A stretch of 64,000 nucleotides of DNA from Actinomycetota bacterium (GTDB lineage: Bacteria > Actinomycetota > Acidimicrobiia > Acidimicrobiales > Acidimicrobiaceae). The stretch lies in the NCBI GenBank assembly GCA_004298555.1, contig SCQM01000078.1:1-64000 (forward strand), read 5' to 3'. Position 1 is the stretch's first letter. The number at the start of each line of letters is the position of its first letter. The notes under the pieces were generated by a model. It made no database searches. It saw only the letters and a program-made list of their open reading frames with translations, and was not told the DNA's origin. The translations under genes and the position numbers were made by a program. This document shows, in pieces, positions 56,229 to 64,000 of this stretch.

Positions 56229-57772
56229 CAGTTTTGGAATCAGAAGGGATCACCGCGGCTGCAATCGCGGCAGGCAAAGACCCAGATGCCCGTGTCTGCG
56301 CCAAGCCCCTGCGCTTTCTCGATGAAACGCTTCGCAACGGCCAGCAATCGTTATGGGCTACGCGCATGAAGACGAAGTCCATGCTGCCGATAGCACCAGT
56401 AATGAACGAGGCTGGTTTTGACGAGATCTGCGCAATGGCGGGCGTGTCATTTGAGACGTCTGCAATGTACCTCTTTGAGGATCCATGGGAGAGGATTAGG
56501 CTCCTGCATCAGCTAATGCCTTCGACAAGGCTCGACGGACTCGTCCGCGCCAGGAACCTCTGGGGTTGGCGGAGCCAGCCATATGACGTGCAGGAGCTTT
56601 TTCTGAAGACTCTGCTACGCAACGGCATGGACAGTATCAAGGTGTTCGATGGACTGAACGATTACCGAAACCTGGCATGGCTTGTCAATAAGGCCAAGGA
56701 TCTAGGTTTCAAGGTGAAGGGGCTGGTCGGGTTCGCGCTGACCCCGGCTCACACCGATGAGTACCTGGCTAAAAAGGCGTCAGAACTCATGGATCTAAAT
56801 GTGGATGCGCTGGTTTTCACTGACTCGGCTGGCCTTCTGTATCCGGAGCGCTGCAAAAGTGCGGTCACCGCAATTAGGGAGGTGATCGGCGAAACTGAGA
56901 TGCACTTTCACTCTCATACGATTACTGGATTGGCAAATGACTGTTACAGAGAGGCGATTCGTGCGGGGGTGGATGTAGTGTGGACCGCCGCCAGGCCGCT
57001 CGCCTATGGCAAGGCAGTTCCCTGGACCATGGACGTGTTGCAAATGGCCATGGACGAGGGCCGGGAGACGATGCTTGATGAGAGCAAGATTCGTGAGATC
57101 GATGACTGGTTCTACTGGGTTGCTCACGAAGAGGGCAAGCCCATTCCTGAGGAGGTACGTTTCGATCCTGCCTTCTATCAGCAGTACGCCGGGCATCAAA
57201 TTCCGGGAGGAATGTTCTCGAACATGGTTAAACAGCTCGCCGATCTCGGCATTGAGCACCGTTTGCCAGAGGTGTTGGAGGAAACCGCCCGAGTGCGAGC
57301 CGAGTTGGGACACCCGCACATGGTTACCCCTTTCTCACAGTTTGTTGGGGTTCAGGCAGTTCTAAATGTCATGGAAGGCAAGCGGTACTCCAAAGTTCCC
57401 GAGGAGGTGCGTTTGTACGCCCGCGGCTACTATGGGCTTCCCATCCATCCCCTGGATCCCAATATTCAGGATCAGCTGATAGCGGGAGAGAGTCTGCTCG
57501 ACCCGCTGGAAGGGCTCGATGAGCCCAGTCTGCCAAGGATACGGGCAGAGCATGGGCCATTTGATTCCGACGAGGATCTTCTGCAATTTTTGTTCCTCAA
57601 TCCGAATGCATATAACAACTTCCGGAAGTATCGAAAGCCGATCACCTGGAATCCTACCCGGTCTCCACTCGTGTCTTTGATAAAGGAGCTTTCTAAAGAG
57701 ACCGGCCTTAGTTCTGTTCAGTTCTCCCGCGGCTCACTGAAATTGAAACTCACTGCAGCAAAAGATGCATGA
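56225..57772 (+). CDS. carboxyltransferase-like subunit, copy 2, with an altered active site
   Basis: A 515-residue carboxyltransferase of the pyruvate carboxylase B/oxaloacetate decarboxylase type. The metal residues are conserved: Asp33 in FLDETLRNGQQSLW and His229/His231 in HFHSHTITG. At the position of the carboxylated lysine (Lys174 in copy 1) it has Thr199 in LVFTDSAGLL, and the DG after Arg is NG. KVFDGLND, PGGMFSNMVKQL and VTPFSQFVGVQAVLNV are normal. The loss of the lysine suggests another reaction, a different lysine, or a non-enzymatic role. Coupled to the BCCP gene upstream. Confidence 0.86.
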   Translation: MTVLESEGITAAAIAAGKDPDARVCAKPLRFLDETLRNGQQSLWATRMKTKSMLPIAPVMNEAGFDEICAMAGVSFETSAMYLFEDPWERIRLLHQLMPSTRLDGLVRARNLWGWRSQPYDVQELFLKTLLRNGMDSIKVFDGLNDYRNLAWLVNKAKDLGFKVKGLVGFALTPAHTDEYLAKKASELMDLNVDALVFTDSAGLLYPERCKSAVTAIREVIGETEMHFHSHTITGLANDCYREAIRAGVDVVWTAARPLAYGKAVPWTMDVLQMAMDEGRETMLDESKIREIDDWFYWVAHEEGKPIPEEVRFDPAFYQQYAGHQIPGGMFSNMVKQLADLGIEHRLPEVLEETARVRAELGHPHMVTPFSQFVGVQAVLNVMEGKRYSKVPEEVRLYARGYYGLPIHPLDPNIQDQLIAGESLLDPLEGLDEPSLPRIRAEHGPFDSDEDLLQFLFLNPNAYNNFRKYRKPITWNPTRSPLVSLIKELSKETGLSSVQFSRGSLKLKLTAAKDA

Positions 57773-57823
57773 TCAGAATATTCGCTGGAAAACAGGGGGC
57801 TATCCCCGGTTTGCTTTTAGAGA

Positions 57824-58897
57824 TTGGATGACTCGCAAATGGAAATGATTGCCCGATATGGAGCTCCTGCTACGCGGCTGATTACGCTTCTGAAGTCGCT
57901 TGACTACCCTTTGCGTGATGTTCGCGAGGGAGACAATTTCGTAATATTGACTGATGATGCCATGGATCCGCTTATCTGGCAGGCGACGATGGCTGGCCTG
58001 CATTCACGTGGTGCAGAAGCCCTCCTTTGTCTTTATCCCCGGCGAAGATACCACTGCGCGGATCCATCACCATTGGCGGTCGCTGCAGCCAAGGAGGCAG
58101 ACGTTGTAATTGCACTGACAACCACGGCCTTGAACAGCGGTACTCCCGGTTTGCGCGCCATACGCTCCGAGGGCGGCGGCCGGGGTAAAACGCCGATTTG
58201 GCTCTGGGAGGAGCTGAACCAGGAGATTTTAATAGAAGGCGGAGGAAGTGCGACTGCGGATGAAGTAGCAGAGATGTGCGAAATCCAGCGTCGAGTTGGA
58301 GCCGTATATGACCGGGGCACGACGATCCACGTAACGTCTGCGAGCGGTACCGACCTTGAAGCGGATATCTCTGGTTACCCTGCTGATTCGCTGGCGGATC
58401 GCTGGGGCAAGATCCCATTTGGGCGTGACCCCGAAACCAGAAAACTTGGCGGGGGCACGTGGCCATTTGGGGAGGTCCACGTTGAGCCGAAGCCGGGCTC
58501 GGCCAATGGCGTCGTGGTATGGGATCAGACTGCGCATTACCCTGCGGGCCAATGGCGCAATTCTGTGCGGCTGCAGGTTGAAAACGGTCGGGTCGTAGAT
58601 ATAAGTGGCGGAATCGAAGCGAGAGAGGTCCGCTATTACCTTGAGACCTATGGAGATGCGAACACCCTGAAGCTTGGCGGTGAGATTGCTCTTGGTACAA
58701 ATCGTCGCTGCCCGCCGCTGACGGGAGCCATGCGAAGCGAAAAAAAGCGCTACGGAGCCATGCATCTGGGTATCGGTCACGGGGCCGACCGGGGCGAAGT
58801 TAACAGCACTTTGCGTTTGGAAGGCATCATCGACCAGGTGACAATTGTGGTCGATGGAGAGCATGTGGTGGCTAAAGATGGGGACATACTGGTCTAG
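57824..58897 (+). CDS. aminopeptidase M29-like protein 1 (COG2309 / dihydroxypyridine-dioxygenase-like fold)
   Basis: A 357-residue protein whose second half looks like leucyl aminopeptidase T/AmpS and the related 2,5-dihydroxypyridine dioxygenase NicX. Similar segments are PFGEVHVEPKPGSANGVVVWD, LKLGGEIALGTN and GAMHLGIGHGADRGEVNST. The usual late His-x-Asp of the metal site appears as RLEG, so the metal centre is altered or the reaction differs. The start may be TTG at 57824 or ATG at 57839. It lies 51 bases after the carboxyltransferase gene and is followed by a distant paralogue. Confidence 0.6.
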   Translation: MDDSQMEMIARYGAPATRLITLLKSLDYPLRDVREGDNFVILTDDAMDPLIWQATMAGLHSRGAEALLCLYPRRRYHCADPSPLAVAAAKEADVVIALTTTALNSGTPGLRAIRSEGGGRGKTPIWLWEELNQEILIEGGGSATADEVAEMCEIQRRVGAVYDRGTTIHVTSASGTDLEADISGYPADSLADRWGKIPFGRDPETRKLGGGTWPFGEVHVEPKPGSANGVVVWDQTAHYPAGQWRNSVRLQVENGRVVDISGGIEAREVRYYLETYGDANTLKLGGEIALGTNRRCPPLTGAMRSEKKRYGAMHLGIGHGADRGEVNSTLRLEGIIDQVTIVVDGEHVVAKDGDILV

Positions 58898-58936
58898 ACC
58901 TCTGGTCTTTTACGTGTTTGCAAGGAAGGATTTGCA

Positions 58937-60322
58937 GTGTGTGATGAAGCTTCGGAGGGTACGGTCATTCCTCCAGATGTATCTGTTGAACGGCCTCCGG
59001 CTGCTCTTGGCGTGACGGAGATTAATGGAGAGACTGAATTGCAGAGCGTCGCGCGTCACCTAATGGATATACCTGAACAGCGGTCTGCACATCTGGGTTC
59101 GATTGGCTATGGCGGGACCCGCCCTGGGGATAAGGTTCTCGTGGCTGTTGACAGATCCTATGATCCCGAGGTTGTGAGCGCCGTCGTTGGGGCTCTTCGT
59201 GAGAGAGGTGCACTAGTCGACGTGATGTGGAAGGACTCTGGACCGGACCGTTTATTCGATGAAGTGGACGAATTGGAGGTTGCTATCCGCTATGAGCCTT
59301 GGCGTGATCGCCCGCGTCGATGGGAAGGTGATCCCAAAATTGAGGACATGGCCGTGCATGAAGGTTATGATCTGCTGGTTCACGGCCGTGGAGGTCCAAC
59401 GGGAGCAACTTCTTTCCGCTACGAGCAGATTCCCTGGTTGTCAAAAGATCATTTCAGCCGCGAAATCATTAATTATCCGTCAGAAATTATCGCCCTTTCG
59501 TCTCAGATCACATGGGATGCGATTTGGAATCGCGGCCGTGGCGGACGCGTCAGGCTGACAGATTTAGAAGGTACGGACATCTCGTATACCCTCGACGAGA
59601 CTTACTGGGACGGAACTCATCACGGATGGATACCTGAACCCAAGAGATGGTACGGACACCTCTTTGGTCACCCGACACCGCCGCTACCCTACGCTGATGC
59701 TGCAGGCATCGTCAAAGGCACTACTTCACATTTCAGCCGCGCTTTTCCTCAGATAAATCTACAGATCGAGGATGGCCAAGTCCGTTCTGTCGAAGGGGGA
59801 GGACGGTATGGGTTGGCTTGGGCGGAGAAGTTGGAGGAGACCAAGGGCATCAACTATCCCGGTTTTGTCCGTCCCGGACTTTTCAATCTTTGGGAGGCGG
59901 CAATAGGGGGCCATCCCAAGGTCAGGCGCGCCGAGTCAATCGAATGGTGGAGTTCGGGTGGATTCGAATGGGAGCGGAGACGTTCGGGAGTAATCCATCT
60001 TGGATTTGGGACATTCTGGCGTGGCCCAGATGAAGCATGGGCGGCAGAAAGGGGCTTGGCCTATGGTCATTTGCACGTTCACCTGCTGTTCCCAACTTTC
60101 GTTGTCGAAACACTTGACGGTGAGCAGATAACCCTGGTTTCGCGAGGCCGTCTTTCCGCACTTGATGATCCACGCGTACGCCATCTGGCGGAAAGATATG
60201 GCGATCCGGATGAACTACTCCGTGAGAGTTGGATTCCCAGCATTCCAGGCCTGACTGCTCCGGGGGACTATGAGAATTACGGCGCGGACCCAGCCTCCCA
60301 CATTTATGGGGCCATTTCATAG
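58937..60322 (+). CDS. aminopeptidase M29-like protein 2
   Basis: A 461-residue protein with a GTG start and the ribosome site aaggaagga. The N-terminal part has a nucleotide-fold-like stretch (GDKVLVAVDRSYDPEVVSAVVGALRERGALVDVMW), as in the first domain of M29 aminopeptidases. The second half has GTTSHFSRAFPQINLQIEDG, VIHLGFGTF and a histidine-rich HLHVHLLFP. It is a distant paralogue of the preceding protein, about 100 residues longer. Function unknown; it may act on a non-peptide amide or ring. Confidence 0.55.
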   Translation: MCDEASEGTVIPPDVSVERPPAALGVTEINGETELQSVARHLMDIPEQRSAHLGSIGYGGTRPGDKVLVAVDRSYDPEVVSAVVGALRERGALVDVMWKDSGPDRLFDEVDELEVAIRYEPWRDRPRRWEGDPKIEDMAVHEGYDLLVHGRGGPTGATSFRYEQIPWLSKDHFSREIINYPSEIIALSSQITWDAIWNRGRGGRVRLTDLEGTDISYTLDETYWDGTHHGWIPEPKRWYGHLFGHPTPPLPYADAAGIVKGTTSHFSRAFPQINLQIEDGQVRSVEGGGRYGLAWAEKLEETKGINYPGFVRPGLFNLWEAAIGGHPKVRRAESIEWWSSGGFEWERRRSGVIHLGFGTFWRGPDEAWAAERGLAYGHLHVHLLFPTFVVETLDGEQITLVSRGRLSALDDPRVRHLAERYGDPDELLRESWIPSIPGLTAPGDYENYGADPASHIYGAIS

Positions 60323-60456
60323 GGGATGGTTTGAAACGATTTATAGAAGAGCCGGTCATTTGTGTTGATTTCCAGGCGGCGACTTAAAACAGAGGCCTCC
60401 TGCCTCTGACAAAGCGACTTAGCCTAGACAGCGAATATGTGAAAGAAGGTGCGAAT

Positions 60457-61770
60457 ATGAGCAAGTTGAGCTGGGAAGGATTTCCAATTGGCGCTGCTCC
60501 CACCAGGGAACTGCTGCAGTATATTCCACAACTATCGTTGGCGGAACGCGACAGACGATGGAGCGAAGTCCGGACCCGGATGGCGTCTAAGGGGATAGAC
60601 GCATTGCTATTGGTTGGAAATGACAGTTTCTTCGGCATGGGAACAGTGAATCTTAGATACCTCACTCAGGTGGGTTCTGTCTTTGGCGGTTACGCGTTGT
60701 TTCAGGCCGATGATGACCCGGTCGTCTGGAACAGCAATCAGCCCCAGATGCAAAGACCGACGAATCCCTACCTGGGAACGCAGGAGTGGGTTTCGGATAT
60801 TCGAATCAATCATGGCGTGGAGGCAGTAGCTGGAGAGTTGCGCGACAGGGGCCTTGAAAAGGCAACTATCGGCCTTGCTCCTTTTAGCTCGACTTTGGTT
60901 ACGATTCCGCTCATTTTTCAAGCTGAAATGGAGTCGCTCCGCCGCGAGCTTCCCAGTGCGCGCGTGTTGGACGCAGCTAGCATTCTCCAGGAGTTAAGGC
61001 AGATCAAGAGCCCGGAAGAAATCAGCCTTCTCACCAGTGCTGCGCAAATAGCCCGCAAGGCGGTTGATGCAATGATCACAACTGCCAAGCCGGGCATGAC
61101 CGAGGCCCAGGTATATGCGGAGATGGTAAAGGCCCAGATTGTAAATGGTGCTGAACCATCAGTATTCAATCTTCTTTCTTCTGGTCCAGTCGACCATAGT
61201 GAAAGCGAGATCTGGCACTTGCTTCACGGCGCTGAGCAGCCTGCGGCACCAAGCATGCGTCCGCTGTCAAAAGGAGATGTGGTCATTAGCGAGTTCCATA
61301 CCCAGTATGGCGGATATCTCGCAGCAACCGAGTTTTCTGTTTATGTGGGGCAAAATGCGCCTGAGAAGCTAAAGGATGTTTGGAAGGTCTGTGTTGAATG
61401 TTTTGACGCCACCCTGGAGGTCATGAAGCCCGGTAAGACTCTAGAAGAAGTGTGGAAAGCAGTGAGGCGCCCTGCTGAAGTGGCAGGCATGGACTTTGTG
61501 GAACTTGGTTTTCATGGACACGGAATGGCCTCACCCGAGTTCCCTACCGTGGTTCACCGGCCGGAAATGGGTGGTCCAAAATCCATGTGCGGTGAAGGGA
61601 TCGAAGAGGTCGAAATCCAGGAGGGCATGGTTTTCGGAAACAACATTGATGTCTACAATCCGAAATGGAAGATGGATGTCGGATGCATGTATGGCGATTT
61701 GGTCGTAGTCGGGCCAAGCGGTGCGGAACCGCTCGTTCACGTGCCGCGGGAACTCCCGGAATCTGTTTGA
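60457..61770 (+). CDS. peptidase M24/creatinase-like protein
   Basis: A 437-residue two-domain protein: an N-terminal creatinase-type domain (MASKGIDALLLVGNDSFFGMGTVNLRYLT) and a C-terminal pita-bread fold (RQIKSPEEISLLTSAAQIARKAV, KPGMTEAQVYAEM). The five metal ligands of aminopeptidases are largely missing: the first Asp region reads VVISEFHTQYGGYLAATEF, and the last Glu region MYGDLVVV. The His in GFHGHGMASPEF is kept. This pattern fits creatinase-type C-N hydrolases that work without metal, rather than an Xaa-Pro peptidase. The ATG at 60457 has agaaggtg upstream. Confidence 0.8.
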   Translation: MSKLSWEGFPIGAAPTRELLQYIPQLSLAERDRRWSEVRTRMASKGIDALLLVGNDSFFGMGTVNLRYLTQVGSVFGGYALFQADDDPVVWNSNQPQMQRPTNPYLGTQEWVSDIRINHGVEAVAGELRDRGLEKATIGLAPFSSTLVTIPLIFQAEMESLRRELPSARVLDAASILQELRQIKSPEEISLLTSAAQIARKAVDAMITTAKPGMTEAQVYAEMVKAQIVNGAEPSVFNLLSSGPVDHSESEIWHLLHGAEQPAAPSMRPLSKGDVVISEFHTQYGGYLAATEFSVYVGQNAPEKLKDVWKVCVECFDATLEVMKPGKTLEEVWKAVRRPAEVAGMDFVELGFHGHGMASPEFPTVVHRPEMGGPKSMCGEGIEEVEIQEGMVFGNNIDVYNPKWKMDVGCMYGDLVVVGPSGAEPLVHVPRELPESV

Positions 61771-62163
61771 CATCTTCTCGGCGCTTACCGCCATTTTCTG
61801 GAGCCGAAGGAAAAATCCATTCCAAAAACCTTTAGCTCACTTAAATGGATTTTTAGATGCGATTGAGGGGTCAATTGTTGCCTCGTTTGTCAGGGGCAAA
61901 AGGCAATAGTTTGCAAAAGGGTTGGAAGTACTTAGAACTGTGGCCCAAACTATAGCCAGGACTCAGAGTTGCCCGGCGCCAAATTCAGCGGCTTTCTCAG
62001 AAGCGTCGGCTTAGGCTGTTGGCAAGGGTGATATGCCCGGGAGCGGGTTTTCGGCCCAGATGTGCTTTGTATATGCCCGAGTCTTGGTAAGAAGGATTTT
62101 CGATGAGAATATATGGCCTGAACAGTATTGCGATGTCTTCAGGCGCTATGGAGGCAGTTGCCC
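61771..62163. other. gap, no gene seen
   Basis: The end of the long plus-strand arm is followed by about 390 bases without a recognisable gene or strong hairpin. The ribosome site of the next gene (tggaggcag) is at the right end. Confidence 0.5.
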
Positions 62164-62895
62164 ATGTCCTATAAGGGCATTGGCTTTACGGTACTGTTTG
62201 TGGCGATTCTCTTTGCAGCCGAATTGAGCCATGTCATTAGCCCGGACTCCCTCGTGTTGCTAGTAGTGCTGGTACCTTCGATAATTCTTCACGAGGTATC
62301 CCATGGTTTTGTCGCCCTCTTATTTGGCGATGAGACAGCTAGAAGGGCAGGGCGGCTGACTCTTAATCCATTTGCGCATATCGATCCCGTAGGTTCGGTT
62401 TTGCTTCCGGCGCTTCTGATCTTTGCAGGCCTGACACCCATAGGGTATGCCAAGCCGGTTCCTGTAAACGTATCGAGACTTCGTTCTCCTCGAAATCAGT
62501 CAGTGCTCGTTTCACTGGCAGGCCCGGCAGTCAATTTTATCCTTGCTGTAATTGCTGGATTGATGCTGCATTTCAAACTCAGCCATGAGCTTTCGCAGGT
62601 TGGCGTGTATTCCGCTAGCCAAATCACCATAGATCCATCCCTGGTGGATCGGATATTGTTCTATATGGGTTCTATCAACCTTCTTCTTGGGGTTTTTAAC
62701 ATGATTCCGATCCCTCCGCTCGATGGCTCTGCGCTCATCGAGAGGCTGCTTCCCGCTGGTGCCCTGCCTGGTTATTTCCGCCTACGTGGCGTCATGCTGC
62801 CGGTCGTGTTGTTGTTGTTTCTATTCTTTCCTGGGGCGCTGGCAAGGGTTTTCACTCCCATTATTGACCTCTGGTCGAGGGTTTTCGTTCCTTAG
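62164..62895 (+). CDS. site-2 protease-family membrane metalloprotease (M50)
   Basis: A 243-residue membrane protein with about six hydrophobic helices. The zinc motif HEVSH is at residues 43-47, and the third ligand is in NMIPIPPLDGS about 150 residues later. These proteases cut membrane proteins within the bilayer. Small members without a PDZ domain such as this are common, and their substrates are unknown. I chose the ATG at 62164 because ggagg lies 8 bases upstream; the longer frame from 62128 adds a polar segment. Confidence 0.86.
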   Translation: MSYKGIGFTVLFVAILFAAELSHVISPDSLVLLVVLVPSIILHEVSHGFVALLFGDETARRAGRLTLNPFAHIDPVGSVLLPALLIFAGLTPIGYAKPVPVNVSRLRSPRNQSVLVSLAGPAVNFILAVIAGLMLHFKLSHELSQVGVYSASQITIDPSLVDRILFYMGSINLLLGVFNMIPIPPLDGSALIERLLPAGALPGYFRLRGVMLPVVLLLFLFFPGALARVFTPIIDLWSRVFVP

Positions 62896-62969
62896 CCGGG
62901 TGCAAGCCGCTGGCTGTCCGCAGAAGATTTGGGAGGGTTGCGGTGTAGCTCTCTGTTGTCTTGGTCAGG

Positions 62970-63113
62970 TCATTGTGGGACCATGGCGACGCAGCAGAGA
63001 TGCCTCAATAGCGCTGACAATGCTATTTACGATCAACGCAAGCATACCAGCAACCAGGAAAAGCGCATAGACCTCTGCTGAATCGAAGTTTTGCTGCAGA
63101 AATTTGGCTTTGT
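62970..63113 (-). pseudogene. C-terminal fragment of an ABC transporter permease gene
   Basis: On the minus strand the frame that ends at 62970 encodes AKFLQQNFDSAEVYALFLVA, then GMLALIVNSIVSAIEASLLR and RHGPTMT. This looks like the last transmembrane helix and tail of SsuC/TauC/ThiX-type permeases (NFD-x-x-x-VYA, then a hydrophobic helix and E-x-x-LLRRH). Upstream of about 63113 the similarity stops and no start codon in a good position is seen. It is therefore a 47-residue remnant. Confidence 0.5.
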
Positions 63114-63207
63114 GCAGAGCCCGCAACGCCTGCGGAATGCCGGAGTTGTGGGCTCTGCAAGTACAGGCATATGCGTGTCGTGAAGCCGGAGATTGGCGCT
63201 TGGAATG

Positions 63208-64000
63208 TCATGAATATATTTCGCTGGTAATCGAGGAGATTGGCAAGGTCAAGGAGCCTGGTGAGGTGAACAGTCCGCTAAGTGTTCCTGACGCGCCGGC
63301 CAATGTCCATGAAGCACTCCATGTCTCTTTTATTGAGACTGTAGCCGAGCCTTTATTCTCGTAAACATGGGAAATGGTTCCATTGGGCCATGGGAGGCCA
63401 CAGGAGCTGTATGGTCCCGACCATCCATCGTTGCTGTCCCATTTGACCCAAAGTTCACCTGTCGCTTGGATGTCTGCCGTTCCAATGGGTGTGGTGTCGT
63501 AGAACGATATCGAAGTGTTACAGTTTGCCGTAAGAAATGCAGGCAGGCCCGTGAGGGCAAATCCTGGCGGAACCGTGAATTGGGGGACTGGGAGTTCGTT
63601 CTGAACGGTATCATCCCAGTAGTTCGTCACCTCCTGGACCGGAGTTAGGTGAGCCTTAGCCGATGATTCTTGGGAGGCATAGGTGCAGTTAGGATAGGTT
63701 CCAGCAAGGCTGCTCCAGGTTTGAGCCGCCGAAAACTGGAGTTGATACGCCTCGGAGTATGAATAGATCGGCGAACTAGTTGAAACCGCAAGGCAGGGCT
63801 CATTGGAATAAGCTGGGTTACCCGTCACTACCTCAGGCGTATATACGTAATAAACTGGAACGACCTCTTGTATTGGCCATCCGTTGTAGTAGATAGTACG
63901 GGTGGTTGACGAGGTTGTGATTCCCCCCGGTGACACCGAGCTATTCGAACCTGATGAATCTACGATAATGGTTCCGCCCGATCCGTTGACAGAACTGGCG
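63208..64000 (-). CDS. exported or surface protein, 5' end outside the window
   Basis: The frame is open on the minus strand from the right edge to the stop at 63208, giving 263 residues, so the N-terminus lies beyond the window. A GTG at 63936 lies inside the frame and is not a convincing start. The sequence is rich in Ser, Thr, Gly and Tyr with few charges, and the last ~60 residues (ISHVYENKGSATVSIKETWSASW) resemble a PKD-like beta-sandwich domain. This suggests an exported, possibly cell-surface protein. I cannot name a function. Confidence 0.7.
   Translation of the reverse strand, partial: ASSVNGSGGTIIVDSSGSNSSVSPGGITTSSTTRTIYYNGWPIQEVVPVYYVYTPEVVTGNPAYSNEPCLAVSTSSPIYSYSEAYQLQFSAAQTWSSLAGTYPNCTYASQESSAKAHLTPVQEVTNYWDDTVQNELPVPQFTVPPGFALTGLPAFLTANCNTSISFYDTTPIGTADIQATGELWVKWDSNDGWSGPYSSCGLPWPNGTISHVYENKGSATVSIKETWSASWTLAGASGTLSGLFTSPGSLTLPISSITSEIYS

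Noticed and set aside
1-64000. CRISPR arrays, tRNA or rRNA genes, insertion sequences and phage genes
   Set aside because: No regularly spaced repeats, cloverleaf sequences, transposases, integrases or phage structural genes were recognised on either strand.

Overview
The window looks like chromosomal DNA of an actinobacterium, possibly an acidimicrobial lineage. Evidence is a DtxR/IdeR-type metal regulator, lipoprotein substrate-binding proteins with Ser/Thr/Ala-rich linkers, a very large NAD-glutamate dehydrogenase, a cobaltochelatase made of CobN plus a fused ChlI-ChlD protein, many GTG and TTG starts, and a moderate G+C content judged by eye. The phylum is an inference; no 16S or ribosomal genes are present.

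Layout. (1) 1-14.6 kb: end of a DtxR-family regulator, then cobalamin biosynthesis: cobO-cobB on the minus strand, two small metabolic genes, then a cobalamin riboswitch followed by a tightly overlapping plus-strand operon cobU-cobS-cbiB-(cobC::cobQ fusion)-cobN-chlID. (2) 14.7-15.1 kb: a cold-shock gene with its own promoter and long leader. (3) 15.4-19.3 kb: a minus-strand carbohydrate operon (GT4 glycosyltransferase, an alpha/alpha-toroid protein, a GH130 protein). (4) 20.3-27.7 kb: a catabolic cluster with an amino-acid-type ABC importer, an RpiR-type regulator, a metal-dependent hydrolase, an FAD oxidoreductase and an SDR dehydrogenase. (5) 28.1-31.5 kb: an NAD-glutamate dehydrogenase, shorter than most of its family. 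(6) 31.6-32.4 kb: a decayed feruloyl-CoA-synthetase-like pseudogene. (7) 33.0-34.2 kb: the biotin importer BioY and a MOSC protein.

(8) 34.4-61.8 kb is the most unusual part. Two divergent arms meet at an IclR regulator (40.7 kb). The minus arm encodes a CaiB/BaiF CoA-transferase, a biotin carrier (BCCP), a pyruvate/oxaloacetate-type carboxyltransferase, a biotin carboxylase and a BCCP-like protein without the biotinyl lysine. The plus arm encodes five proteins that resemble acetophenone carboxylase (gamma subunit, two HyuA-like, one HyuB-like, one small subunit), a second CoA-transferase, an amidohydrolase, a ribose-type ABC importer, a second BCCP, a second carboxyltransferase whose carboxylated lysine is replaced by Thr, two aminopeptidase-M29-like proteins and a creatinase-like M24 protein. 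I infer one IclR-controlled pathway in which an imported compound is carboxylated without biotin, converted to a CoA thioester and processed by biotin-dependent carboxyl transfer. The substrate cannot be told from the sequence.

(9) 62.2-64.0 kb: a site-2 protease homologue, a fragment of an ABC permease gene, and the 3' part of an exported-protein gene that runs off the right edge.
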